Program-made: the position numbers and the translations under genes
Assembly (NCBI RefSeq): GCF_012273895.1
Contig: NC_052111.1
Span: 6,882,001 to 6,946,000 of the forward strand
Source of the DNA: Zerene cesonia
Taxonomy: Eukaryota; Arthropoda; Insecta; Lepidoptera; Pieridae
Direction of reading: 5' to 3'
DNA: 64,000 nucleotides
In this document: positions 54,346 through 64,000 of the stretch, piece by piece
How positions within the stretch are numbered: the first letter of the stretch is position 1
How the letters are laid out: the number at the start of each line of letters is the position of its first letter
Notes under the pieces: model-generated
The model's database searches: none
Told to the model about the DNA's origin: nothing
Seen by the model: only the letters and a program-made list of their open reading frames with translations

Positions 54346-54482
54346 CTAACTGTTCGCCTCGACTTCGCCCGCGGTACATTATGGCATATGTTACTCAGTG
54401 AAGTTGTAGCTTTCGAATGATGAAAGAATTTTGGAAATCGATCCAGTAGTTTCTGCGTGAAAACGTTACAAACATGCACCAT
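54346..54482 (-). mobile_element. Helitron-like fragment
   Basis: ACTGTTCGCCTCGACTTCGC, then GAAAGAATTTTGGAAATCGA and GTAGTTTCTGCGTGAAAACG. A further fragment of the same type lies at 55005-55070. Confidence 0.6.
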
Positions 54483-54766
54483 TTTATTATATTTAGCAAT
54501 CGCTCATAGTTACACCGCAACTTTCAGAACCTGATCAAGGGAATAATACCTGTATTAGTGGGAGGCTTTTTGAAAGGTGTCCGTGATTGGTTTTTAATTA
54601 TTTATTATACGAAATTGCGGGGTATGATACAAAATGTTGGGAAATAAATTTTATGCACCTATGTTGTGTTTTTAAAGATTATGGTGATTTAGGAGTCATG
54701 GTTTATCGTGAAATAGAAATTACTAGAGGTCCGCCACAGCTTCGCCTGTCGTACATTTATAGCTTA

Positions 54767-54977
54767 CTAGACGCTCGTCCCGGCACCGCCCGGATATCAA
54801 GATTCCTATTTTATCCCAAGGGAGCATTAAATCGAGATAAGAAAGTATTTTATCACCCAAATCAAGTCATACCCATAAGTATGGATACCAAATATTTTTC
54901 AAAATACGTTTAATAGTTTCATCGTGATTGATAGACAAACATTCAAACAAACAAACTCTCATATTTATACTATAAGT
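54767..54977 (-). mobile_element. Helitron-like element, minus strand
   Basis: CTAGACGCTCGTCCCGGCAC, TTTTATCCCAAGGGAGCATT, CGTGATTGATAGACAAACAT, ending TATTTATACTATAAGTGAG. The 108-codon frame over it is not a gene. Confidence 0.7.
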
Positions 54978-55730
54978 GAGTTAGAAGATATGGCTTTCTT
55001 TAATGGTGAAAGAATTTTTGAAATCAGTCTAGACGTTTTCTGCGTAAAAACATAACAAACATAAATATTTCCTTTTGATATTAATTTATATAATATAATC
55101 ATTATAATCTTTAGCCTAGCAAATATAATATGATAAATATGTCTGCCGTTTGGTATACCACAACTTCGAAACGTTTTGATTGTTTTACTTCAGTTATTTC
55201 CTCCAAAATATTTGAAAACCAGAATTTATTTATCAAGTTAAAACACTCAATCGCAGCCAATCCAGCAAAACAGCAAAGCAACATCGTAAACAGTGAACAA
55301 ACGTTCAGTGGTTCAAACAATTTGAAGTTAGTACAATTATTTAAATAATTCGCACTCTCTGACGTTGGTTTGACACGACAGGAATCCGAACCACTGAAGC
55401 GTTCAATTCTAAGATAGTTTTATTCATTTCAGTAAATTTCACAGGCGATCGGTTAGCAAATTGCGCCGCGTTTCAGATAGATTGCACTGCCATCTGGTGG
55501 CAAAATAATGTTACTGTTTTTGCTGATAGTTTAAACAACTTCAAAGAAGGAGGATAGAAGAAGATAAAAGAAAGGTGGTCGTCAATTTAGCTGCATTTTT
55601 TAATGTGTTACATCAGAACTTTCGAATTGTTTTTGTATGTATGATTTCTTTTTTATAGTTTTTAAATACATATAATATATATTTTTTTAAGTAAGAAAGA
55701 AAGAAATAAACTACGTTTATTATGATATAT
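54978..55730. other. Unassigned DNA
   Basis: No recognised gene. ATTGCACTGCCATCTGGTGG at about 55483 resembles a common insect repeat, but I cannot assign it. Confidence 0.45.
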
Positions 55731-55939
55731 GACCGCCTCCTTGGCACAGTGGTTAACGCGTGAGCGTAGAACCGAGGGGTCCTGGGTTCGATTCCCGGTG
55801 GGGACGCACAAAGAAAAAAAATGTCTCGGTCTGGCAGGACACAGAAGGCTGATCACCTACTTGTCCCTAAAGAAAATCGATCAGTGAAACGGATGTACAT
55901 CATCTGCCCCATACCCCACTAGGGGACACGGGACTTCAC
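55731..55939 (+). mobile_element. Young tRNA-headed SINE with 15-bp target duplication
   Basis: GACCGCCTCCTTGGCACAGT is the acceptor/A-box region and CTGGGTTCGATTCCCGGTG the B box. The body is CTCGGTCTGGCAGGACACAG and CATCTGCCCCATACCCCACT to GGGACACGGGACTTCAC. The flanking TTTATTATGATATAT at 55716-55730 and 55940-55954 is perfect, which indicates a recent insertion. The TTCGATTCCC box is intact. Confidence 0.92.
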
Positions 55940-55954
55940 TTTATTATGATATAT

Positions 55955-57654
55955 ACACAAAAGAAATATAACAATAAAGGTCACTTATATAGATATATTA
56001 AAATATATATGTGACTTAATGAGGCCTGTCACTCAGCGTAATAACACTGATTTTCAGTGGATGCCTTATGCCTTATATGCGATATAAAACGGGTTTAAGC
56101 ATAAGATTTAATAATTTGTTTTCAGATTGATCTTTATCAAAACAGCTGCCGATGTTTGCTCAAATTATTAATTATGAGACATTAATTGGAATTAACAATT
56201 TGAAAAATATAAGAATCGTCGATGAATCATTATCGTACGGACTCAAAATTAACAGAATATTTTCAGAGCTAATTTTATCGTACAATCGGACCACGAATGG
56301 TAATGAAGTCTCGTCCGTCCTGCAGAACATTTTATTTCTTTTATTAACACACGGAGTTGATAAAGCGACTCCACTGTTTTTTAATCACGTTGTTTGTGTC
56401 CTCGCCAGGCGTCGAGAATCTTTGATTATAAAGTTAAATTGCAACTTGCAAGTTTTATCAACGAAATACAATTAAAGCGTAATTTTCGAAAGTTACTCCA
56501 GTTCCTGTCTTATTCGTGTTGTACTATGCTGTGTATTAAAGGTTGTGAGGTGTTAGGAATTTATTAAAACAGGTACAATTTATCCTTGTTTCGCTGTAGT
56601 TGGTTCTTAATTTTGCGCAATTAAAGAAACCTGATACTAAAATATAATAAAAAAAAACTTGGCATTAAAAAACGGAATTATATCGTTTCTTGTATCAAAG
56701 TAGAACGAATCGTTATAGAAAACACCTACCTCATCTTTAATATATCAACACAACAGCTTCAGTTTCAGTGTAGCTCAAGACAGCCATCTCGCTACTCGGC
56801 GACTCACCAGTTCTTTTGCCAGCTTTGTTTCTTTTTAGAAACAAAAAAAAACATAAAATTTTAAGTTTATCCATGGTTGTTTCTTCATATATTTCCCATA
56901 CAGCCTAACTCGCAAACAAGCCCTAATTTTTTTAGAAATTACAAACTTTTTAACTGATTTTCAACGCGATTTATTCATTATATTACGTCGCGGTCACGGG
57001 GAGACTGGACCACGCTCGCTGTAAAGTGTTCGAAACTTCGGGTTCGTAATATAATGAATAAATCGCGTTTAAAATCCGTTAAAAATTTTTTAATATCTAA
57101 ATGTGTAATACTCGCGTAAAATCAAACACAAGAAAATATTAAGCCATAATTGTGATATTATTCATACCATAAATGCTCTGTATGTGAATCGACTAAAACA
57201 ATCAAAAACCAACGTAATTAAACTATTTATCTCCAAGAGCAAACAGCAAAGCAAAACAACAAGCAATACAACAGCAACAACATTGAGATTGGGGCTGCAG
57301 GGGTAATTAATTCGAACACATTAAATCTAATGACCCATTAATGTTCCGTTAAGGATTAATTGAGCAAATATGCAATGTTTCGATCCTGATGAAATTCTTA
57401 ATGGCGGCATTTGGAACATTCTCTTTTATTCAACGCGCGTAATTATTTGATAATGTTTGTGTTTAACTACTCAAAAGATCTCAAAGGAATTCATTCCACT
57501 TCAGGGAAAATACAAGATTGATATAATTTTAGATTATTGATTGAATTAGATGGAATTTGGTTAGATTCTGCATGTTATTTATCATATGGTGTAATATTTT
57601 GTACTAATTATAAATTAAATTATGTTTAAATATCCAGATTTCATAACATTATCA
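55955..57654. other. Gene-free DNA with a palindromic element
   Basis: A 107-codon plus frame at 56152-56475 has no recognisable motif and no repeat match I can see. I do not call it a gene. The inverted-repeat element at 56945-57087 is listed separately. Confidence 0.45.
56945..57087. repeat. MITE-like inverted repeat, about 43-bp arms
   Basis: Positions 56963-56987 and 57045-57069 are perfect inverse copies (25 bp, starting AACGCGATTTATTCATTA). Imperfect pairing extends outward to AACTTTTTAACTGATTTT. The 57-nt centre is GC-richer (GGTCACGGGGAGACTGGACC). Confidence 0.85.
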
Positions 57655-57842
57655 TCCTACTCATATTATAAACGCGAAAGTTTGTAACTATGGCTGAATG
57701 TATGGGTGTTTGTTACTCTTTCATGCGAATACACCTAACCGTATCTGTATGTAATTTGGTACAGAGATAGGTTATAGTCTGGATTACCACATACACATTT
57801 AAGCCCTGAACCACGTGAGTGACGCCGCGAGTTACAGCTAGT
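57655..57842 (+). mobile_element. Helitron-like element
   Basis: It starts TCCTACTCATATTATAAACG, has ACCGTATCTGTATGTAATTT and GGTTATAGTCTGGATTACCA, and ends GACGCCGCGAGTTACAGCTA plus GT. Confidence 0.8.
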
Positions 57843-58087
57843 GTAGAAATAAGCGTAAGCCTTGATAGCTTAGTTGGGTATAATAGATTGAGATTACAAT
57901 TGAATGAGGCTATGATTACTATTATAAGAACACACTTCTATATTAAATATTAGACAATACTTCTATTAAATGAAATAACTTATTTTCTTCCCACTTCAGG
58001 ATAACAGGCCCAATAAGAGCATTTAAACCGTAAACAACCACGCTGGCTACCTTCAGTTTCGTAGTTGTCGCATGGCATTTGAATTAA

Positions 58088-58345
58088 GGTTCCGTACCCA
58101 ATGGGAGAAACGAGACCCTAATACTACGACTCCGCTGTCTGTCTGTCCGTCTGTCACTAGGCTGTATCTCGTGAACCGTGATAAGAATTGATGTATTTCT
58201 GTTGCCGCTATAACAACGAATGATAAAAAAAAATCGCGGTAAAGTAACAGTAATAAATTGGATGGATTACCTATTGTTTTATCAGTTCCTCTCTTGCTTA
58301 TTTATACGGAACCCTTAGTGATGAGAATCCGACTCGCGCTTGACC
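58088..58345 (+). mobile_element. GGTTCCGTA dispersed insect repeat, near-complete
   Basis: It starts GGTTCCGTACCCAATGGG, has CTCCGCTGTCTGTCTGTCCG and TGATGTATTTCTGTTGCCGC, and ends TATACGGAACCCTTAGTG with GAATCCGACTCGCGCTTGAC. GGTTCCGTA and TACGGAACC are inverse. I recognise it as widespread in moths and other insects. The 75-codon frame inside is not a gene. Confidence 0.75.
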
Positions 58346-58824
58346 ATTTCATTGATCTACACACTAACAAATTGAACATTTTCATAATTTATTTGTCCAC
58401 TACTACAATTTTTCGACTACGTAAATCATCTTATCTATCACTTTTTTCTGAGTTTACCATAACTCACCTACAAAAACTTAAATAAAACGTAAATAACAGA
58501 TCCTAAAAAAATATGTACGTAATATCAAATATTAAGCGGTTGTCATTTTAAAGCTACCGTTCCTTGGGGTTGACCTTTCCCTTTGATGTTCACAGGAATC
58601 AAGCAATGTTAATTATACATCGATTTGACAACTTCCACCCAATATTAGTATTTGCCAAAGCGAATATGGCAATCTGATTATGTTTACGGTTAAGTGGAGT
58701 CTGCCATATTATTGAATTTGCCTCGTTTATTTTGTGTACGATGTTTCGTTTAAAGAGCTTTTGGCACGCATCCCGTGTGATGTTACGTTTTCAAATGACT
58801 TTCTAAGCGTATATTATTGATACA
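58346..58824. other. Unassigned DNA
   Basis: No gene or repeat recognised. Confidence 0.5.
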
Positions 58825-59019
58825 CTAGCTGCGCCCCGCGGTTTCACCCGCGTAAGTCCGTATCCCGTAGGAATATCGGGATAAAAAGTTGCCTATATGT
58901 TATTCCAGTTGTCCAGCTGTCTACTTACTAAATTTCATTGCAACCGGTTCTGTAGTTTTAGCGTGAAAGAGCAACAAACACACACACACACATCCTTAGA
59001 AACTTTCGCATTTATAATA
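58825..59019 (-). mobile_element. Helitron-like element, tandem copy 1
   Basis: CTAGCTGCGCCCCGCGGTTT, hairpin CCGCGG/CCGCG, then GTTATTCCAGTTGTCCAGCT and a CA microsatellite. 195 bp, almost identical to copy 2. Confidence 0.9.
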
Positions 59020-59214
59020 CTAGCTGCGCCCCGCGGTTTCACCCGCGTAAGTCCGTATCCCGTAGGAATATCGGGATAAAAAGTTGCCTGTATGTTATTC
59101 CAGTTGTCCAGCTGTCTACTTACTAAATTTCATTGCAACCTGTTCTGTAGTTTTAGCGTGAAAGAGCAACAAACACACACACACACATCCTTAGAAACTT
59201 TCGCATTTATAATA
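59020..59214 (-). mobile_element. Helitron-like element, tandem copy 2
   Basis: 195 bp. It differs from copy 1 at only a few bases (for example CCTGTATG for CCTATATG and CCTGTTC for CCGGTTC). Confidence 0.9.
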
Positions 59215-59415
59215 CTAGCTGCGCCCCGCGGTTTCACCCGCATAAGTCCGTATCCCTTAGGAATATCGGGATCAAAAGTTGCCTCTATGTTATTCCAGTT
59301 GTCCAGCTGTCTACTTACCAAATTTCATTGCAACCGGTTCAGTAGTTTTAGCGTGAAAGAGCAACAAACACACACACACATCCTTACAAACTTTCGCATT
59401 TATAATATTAGCAGG
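59215..59415 (-). mobile_element. Helitron-like element, tandem copy 3
   Basis: Slightly more diverged (CGCATAAGTCC, GGGATCAAAAG), and it keeps the outer end TTTATAATATTAGCAGGAAT. The 109-codon frame spanning copies 2 and 3 is a by-product of the tandem repeat. Confidence 0.9.
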
Positions 59416-59651
59416 AATTAAAAGTATTTTAAGGTAAAAGTAACACAAATACAACATAAACATAAATATCGTTCACTTTTGATAACTTTCTTCTGAGATT
59501 TCATGACCAAGCTTCTTTATATAAATTATATATATCAGTCCTTCAGACTACAGCAGAGGTACGTCAAATGATATAAATTTATGTTATTGTTATATTTTGA
59601 ATTTACACCACTGACCTTATGCGTTTATTTAGTACTAGGTGTAATCAGGGG

Positions 59652-59802
59652 CGTAACTCACATGATACCAGGGTAAAAAGTAGCCTATATGCTAATCCAG
59701 ACTATAATCTACCTCTGTATCTAATTTCATACAGATACGATAAACTGCTTTTGCGAGGTTAGAAATATCCACCAACTTTTGCGTTTATAATGTAGGATAG
59801 TA
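59652..59802 (-). mobile_element. Helitron-like fragment
   Basis: GTAACTCACATGATACCAGG, GTAGCCTATATGCTAATCCA, CATACAGATACGATAAACTG, ending TTTGCGTTTATAATGTAGGA. Confidence 0.6.
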
Positions 59803-59969
59803 ATATCTATCTGGGTACCACATTTTATCAAAATATCTTATATACTGTGACTCACAGTATTCCATAGTATACATTATAAATGTACAATAAATGTTTCATC
59901 CAAATCATTTCCACCATTTTTCAGTTAGTGTCACAAACACACAAGCATCACACACACTTCTAACTTTAA

Positions 59970-60136
59970 TCTATACTGAAATAGTATTATAAACCTGAAG
60001 AGTTTGTTTGTTTGAACGCACTAATCCCAGGAATTAGTGGTCCGATTTGAAAAATTCTTTTAGTGTTAGATAGCCCATTTATTGAGGAAGGCTATAGGTT
60101 AATTAACCACGGACGAAGCCGGGGTGAACCGCTAGT
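59970..60136 (+). mobile_element. Helitron-like element, short type
   Basis: TCTATACTGAAATAGTATTA to GACGAAGCCGGGGTGAACCG then CTAGT. It shares GGTCCGATTTGAAAAATTCT and GTGTTAGATAGCCCATTTAT with 2373-2534. Confidence 0.8.
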
Positions 60137-61904
60137 AATTGATAATTCAATGTACTCTTGGGCTCCGCTACGAAATTTAGATAAAAGATTTATACCTTTA
60201 TATTTAAGTTAAAAGTAATTTACTTGAAATCCAATTGTTCACGTCCAAAGACAACGCGAACGAAGTCGCCGGCACCAGCTAGTTGGTTATACATTGACAC
60301 GATATGTAAGTCCAAAAATAGCTTGTTCCCGCAATAATTTCTATTAAGCGTAGATTAAAAGAATGCGTACAGTAAACACGATATATCTCAATTTGAGCAA
60401 GTCAGCCGTTGGGAGTTAATTAAATAATTCCTACCGTTCGCCCAAGTAAGCTTTTACTTAATGACAATTTAATGCGATACCCTTGCTTTACCGAGCTACT
60501 TCAGGTTTCGTGTTAGCTAGTGGGTATTGGGCAAAACAAGGTTACAGGTGTGATCTGCAGATATATGAATTCATCCTTACAATTTTAATGTCCTATTAGA
60601 TAAATTATAAGAACATAGAGGATTATGAAATTAATGACTAAACAAGTCAAGTCAAAATAAAAACAATATAACGTATCTACAGTGTATGTAGAGAATTTAG
60701 AACCACTTACTTTTTAGGAGGTCAGTATGAAATAATATAGCACACTTATAATTAAACAGTGTTGTTATAAAAGAGTAACTACTCAGCATATTACTACATA
60801 GTAAAACAAAGTCGCATTATATGTCCCTATGTATATTTAAATCTTTAATACTAAGCAACGGATTTGATGCGGTTTTTTTAAAAGATAGAGTTACTCAAGA
60901 GGAAGGTTTATATGTATAATAACATTTATAAAACTACTCCGAATTCAACGCGTGCGAAGCCGCGGGCTAAAAGCTAGTTATGCTATAAACGCGCAGCGGT
61001 GATATAAAAAAAATCTGAGAATATAGCAACTCTAGCGAATGTACAAATGTAGTTTTAATTTTAACTTATGTATCACACAAAGTTTTTATTTTGTTAATTC
61101 TTTAGTATTGGTTTTTTTCGTGCAGTAATCTATGAATGTGGCAGGCTTTTCGAAAATATGAACTGTGTCCTTTGTTGGAAATTCATTATTAATAAATAAA
61201 TAAATAAAACTCTTTCGTAGCAACCATGTAGCCATAGATTTCATCGTAAAACTTGAAGGTAATAATTTAAAATTACACGTTCTAATGAATCAAAAGAAAT
61301 TCCGTAATCGTCATGGCGCCTACAAATTGTTCACGCAAAACTTCGACTCGTTAAAATTGTGAGGAAAGCTGCAAAATTCTTTTTGATTATCACTAATTAC
61401 AAGGGGGTGGCCGTTTATGAAAATTTCAACTGGGTCTTACGGTTCATTGACCCGGCTCGAATTAATAAATGGGCGAGATGTTTTAAATATAAACAACATT
61501 GAAATTATGTATTTAGTGCCGCCATAAATATTTTAAATGTGAATATTGGGAACCCATATTTTTTTTGTTTGTGACTGAAATTATAACCGGAAAATTAAAG
61601 GATTTTTTTTTTTATGTAACAAATTAACCCCATAAAAAATTATTATCCTATAGAGAAGTCTCAGGTATTTAGAAGGCTTTTTAAATATTATTTTTCATTT
61701 TATAATACAATACTTAGAAACAACAGGAGATCTCAAACAATCATGTAGGTACCAGTTACGATGGCTGTTCCTATGGAGAATAATCATCACAACTACTCGT
61801 TAATTTAATAAAAATATTTATTGAATGCAATGGGATGGAATGTCGAACCGTTATTATGTATGAATTTTTAACATGTTTTATACTTAAATTTAATTTTTAG
61901 TTTT
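60137..61904. other. Gene-free DNA with a Helitron-like fragment
   Basis: A plus-strand Helitron-like end lies at about 60830-60977 (GCGTGCGAAGCCGCGGGCTA, AAAGCTAGT). Nothing else recognised. Confidence 0.5.
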
Positions 61905-61976
61905 ATAGCATTGAAATGCTTTATAAATGAGAAATTTTGAAAGAATAAAAAAAAATTTTGATCACGAGGCAGGATT
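61905..61976 (-). mobile_element. SINE half (GATCACG family), minus orientation
   Basis: TTTTATAGCATTGAAATGCT flank, then GAAATTTTGAAAGAATAAAA and GATCACGAGGCAGGATT. Truncated inside the T arm. Confidence 0.7.
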
Positions 61977-62111
61977 AACTTATTGAGTACTTTTTTATTT
62001 ACTTTATTTGAGTACTTTTTTATTTTTCAGTACACTTTCTGACAACAATTACAATATTAATTACCTTTATATATAGGCATAATATTATTAGATTTTATGC
62101 TGACATGTTGC

Positions 62112-62160
62112 AATCCTGCCTCGTGATCAAAATTTTTTCTATTCTTTCAAAATTTCTCAT
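62112..62160 (+). mobile_element. SINE half (GATCACG family), plus orientation
   Basis: AATCCTGCCTCGTGATCAAA, then TTCTATTCTTTCAAAATTTC. Inverse of 61929-61976, truncated at the same T-arm base. Confidence 0.7.
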
Positions 62161-62283
62161 GTCTTATACTTTCTATACAAAAACAATAAATATTTACTTA
62201 CCTCGGAACGGCTCTTTGATATTGTGTCCAGATATTATAATCATATATCCCCATTGCAAGAATACTTATGATGGTTCAGACTA

Positions 62284-62475
62284 TTGTAATACAGGCCCAT
62301 TTCCTTTTCCTCACCCTTCCTACCCTCTTTCCTTTATTGCTCTTTTCAATCCTTACTACTTAACGCCTTTTTAATTTGAAGTTGACAATCAATTTGTAAA
62401 GATAAGGTCTGCAATCGACGATCGCAGCGCTTACTATCAAGCGACCCACCAGCTTCTTTGCCGACACTGACATAA
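62284..62475 (+). mobile_element. Decayed retroelement (CAGGCG-end family)
   Basis: GGCCCATTTCCTTTTCCTCA, CCCTTCCTACCC, then GCAGCGCTTACTATCAAGCG and ACCCACCAGCTTCTTTGCCG to TGACATAAAA. Confidence 0.65.
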
Positions 62476-62483
62476 AAATAAAT

Positions 62484-62522
62484 AACGCGCTGGCCAAGTG
62501 CGGGTTGGTAGATGATGTCACG
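62484..62522 (-). mobile_element. SINE fragment (GAT-tailed family)
   Basis: CGCGCTGGCCAAGTGCGGGT, then TGGTAGATGATGTCACG. Confidence 0.55.
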
Positions 62523-62701
62523 TCACCTAGGCAGATTCTCATCGTATTGTTCTGTATCTTACTGAATGGATAAATCATATATCACGCACTATAAGCTTTT
62601 ATAGTTCACTACTGAAACATATCGAACCAAAATGTATATATGAGCTTCTTTGATTCAAAGCTACGTAGTTTCCACAACCTACCTTTTATGGATTACATAA
62701 T

Positions 62702-62724
62702 TATATATATATATATATATATAT
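62702..62724. repeat. (TA)n microsatellite
   Basis: About 11 uninterrupted TA dinucleotides. Confidence 0.95.
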
Positions 62725-64000
62725 TTTTTGCCTTTGAGAATAAAACACACTATATACTAATGAGAATTTAACATATACAAGCAATTAATGCCTGAATTAG
62801 GATTTAACCATAATATTTTGTATTGAAATGCATGAGCTTTTCATTTTGTACAGACAAAAAGCATTTCACATTTTGCATTACCCATTAGGTCATACATACA
62901 GCTGAATAAAGGTAAGTATATCAGGTCAAATGTACTCCACGGCTTGCAGTGGTTCGTGTGGATATTCGAATAAAAAGCCTTTCAAACTACGCTTAAATAT
63001 TACGTGAAAGTATTACCAGGTCTCCATTAAAACATAAGAAATATTTGCTTAAAAACTGTGTCACGTTTGAGTTATAATGAAGTGATTTAACCATACACAG
63101 CGCTAGGCGTGGGCTTAATATTGAGGCAAACGTTTTAATTAACGAGAAATTTTATAAAGTCTTAACTCCGGTAAACAATTGTTTATTTCTGACGGTTGTA
63201 TTCATGGTGGGGAATAGTTCATTAGGTTGGATTTCTTTCTTTTGTATTGTGTTATTAATTAGTAGACGTGAGAGAACGTGCAATCTGATGATATTAATAA
63301 ATAATTCAAAAAGATATATGTATTTTTGAATATAATATTAGAATAGGTAAATAATTGATTCTGCTTTTATATTGCAGTATGCTTATTAAATTCTAGAGCA
63401 GAAAAAATATGCTTTATATGAATAAATTACACCAACTTTTAAAATAATAGATATTTACTTTCGTAGATTTTTCAATTTTCTTAATTTAATCCAATAAAAG
63501 ATGCAAAACTATGCGCTGACATTTTTCCATAAGCGGTGATGGTTTATCATCGAATAAACCGCTCTAACATAAAAAATGCCGAAAGGTTTATCCGTAGATA
63601 GCATATTTTGTATATGAAGTACAAATAGACAATAATCAGCATACCGATACATTAAAATGAACCGATTAAATATTACGCCCGAACGCAATGACAGAGGGTA
63701 TAAAATAAATAAAACATGATTGTTTGACGAAATCACGTTTGCGGTGCTAACTAATTAAACACATTAGTTTCGTTCGATCGAAATTATCGCGTGGTTGCAG
63801 ACTTAACAAATAGTTACAATGTATTAATTTCATTTGTAATGTACTGTTGACAGTTTTATTTCGAGAAACATGAGCTGCTTGATGGCGATAAACAACCGTA
63901 CGACGTTAATTTTTTTAAATCGTTTTATTGATTTTGCAGTTGGGTTAATTCATTGAATGGAACAAAAGCTAGCAATTACTATAATTATACTTTTCGTTGT
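62725..64000. other. Unassigned AT-rich DNA
   Basis: No gene recognised. A very decayed retroelement end may lie at 63526-63574 (CATAAGCGGTGATGGTTTAT). Confidence 0.45.

Larger units (their letters stand above)
53523..54766. other. Gene-free DNA with repeat fragments
   Basis: A retroelement 3' fragment at 53833-53925 and a Helitron-like fragment at 54346-54482 are listed separately. The rest is unassigned. Confidence 0.5.

Noticed and set aside
54587..54913. 108-codon plus-strand frame
   Set aside because: The second half is a Helitron-like element and the first half has no motif.
55731..55805. Possible functional tRNA gene
   Set aside because: A and B boxes are present, but the segment continues into a SINE body and is bracketed by a target duplication.
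56152..56475. 107-codon plus-strand frame in non-repeat DNA
   Set aside because: No recognisable motif, no clear splice or promoter context. Length alone is weak evidence at this scale; a translated search would decide.
58258..58485. 75-codon plus-strand frame
   Set aside because: Largely the end of the GGTTCCGTA dispersed repeat.
58825..59415. CRISPR-like regular spacing
   Set aside because: The 195-bp units are whole mobile elements without spacers, and the DNA is from an animal.
59092..59421. 109-codon frame with internally repeated protein sequence
   Set aside because: It spans tandem Helitron-like copies; the protein repeat only mirrors the DNA repeat.

Overview
This window looks like nuclear DNA of a moth or butterfly (Lepidoptera). 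It is very AT-rich and gene-poor. It is full of repeat types typical of lepidopteran genomes: small Helitron-like elements ending in CTAGT after a GC-rich hairpin, several tRNA-headed SINE families, and short 3' pieces of non-LTR elements. The only host gene I can support has GC-rich exons with GT-AG introns. I could run no database search; family names rest on recognised motifs.

Host gene: a RYK/Derailed-type Wnt-receptor tyrosine (pseudo)kinase runs on the plus strand from 15447 to the stop codon at 33660. Twelve exons join in frame with matching phases and give 561 residues of the C-terminal part of the protein: most of a WIF domain, one transmembrane segment, a Ser/Tyr-rich juxtamembrane region and a complete kinase-like domain. 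The 5' exon or exons, carrying the signal peptide and the first WIF strand, are not recognisable in bases 1-15446, so the gene is probably 5'-incomplete here. The kinase domain keeps the ATP-site lysine, the catalytic-loop aspartate and APE, but reads HAD for HRD and DTG for DFG.

Layout: 1-15446 holds no recognised exon, scattered SINE/Helitron pieces and an LTR- or promoter-like block at 14930-15180. 15447-33660 is the receptor gene, with introns of up to 5.4 kb loaded with repeats. 33661-39871 has no gene. 39872-42666 is a decayed DNA-transposon-like element: a broken minus-strand protein gene enclosed by near-perfect inverted repeats. 42667-64000 has no recognised gene but many SINEs and Helitron-like copies, including three head-to-tail copies spaced exactly 195 bp, and several hairpins.

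Most interesting points: the inverted-repeat-bounded transposon of an uncharacterised family at 39.9-42.7 kb; a SINE with a 12-bp target duplication inserted about 30 bp upstream of a kinase exon; a partly duplicated intron end with a decoy acceptor before the next-to-last exon; and the non-canonical kinase motifs.
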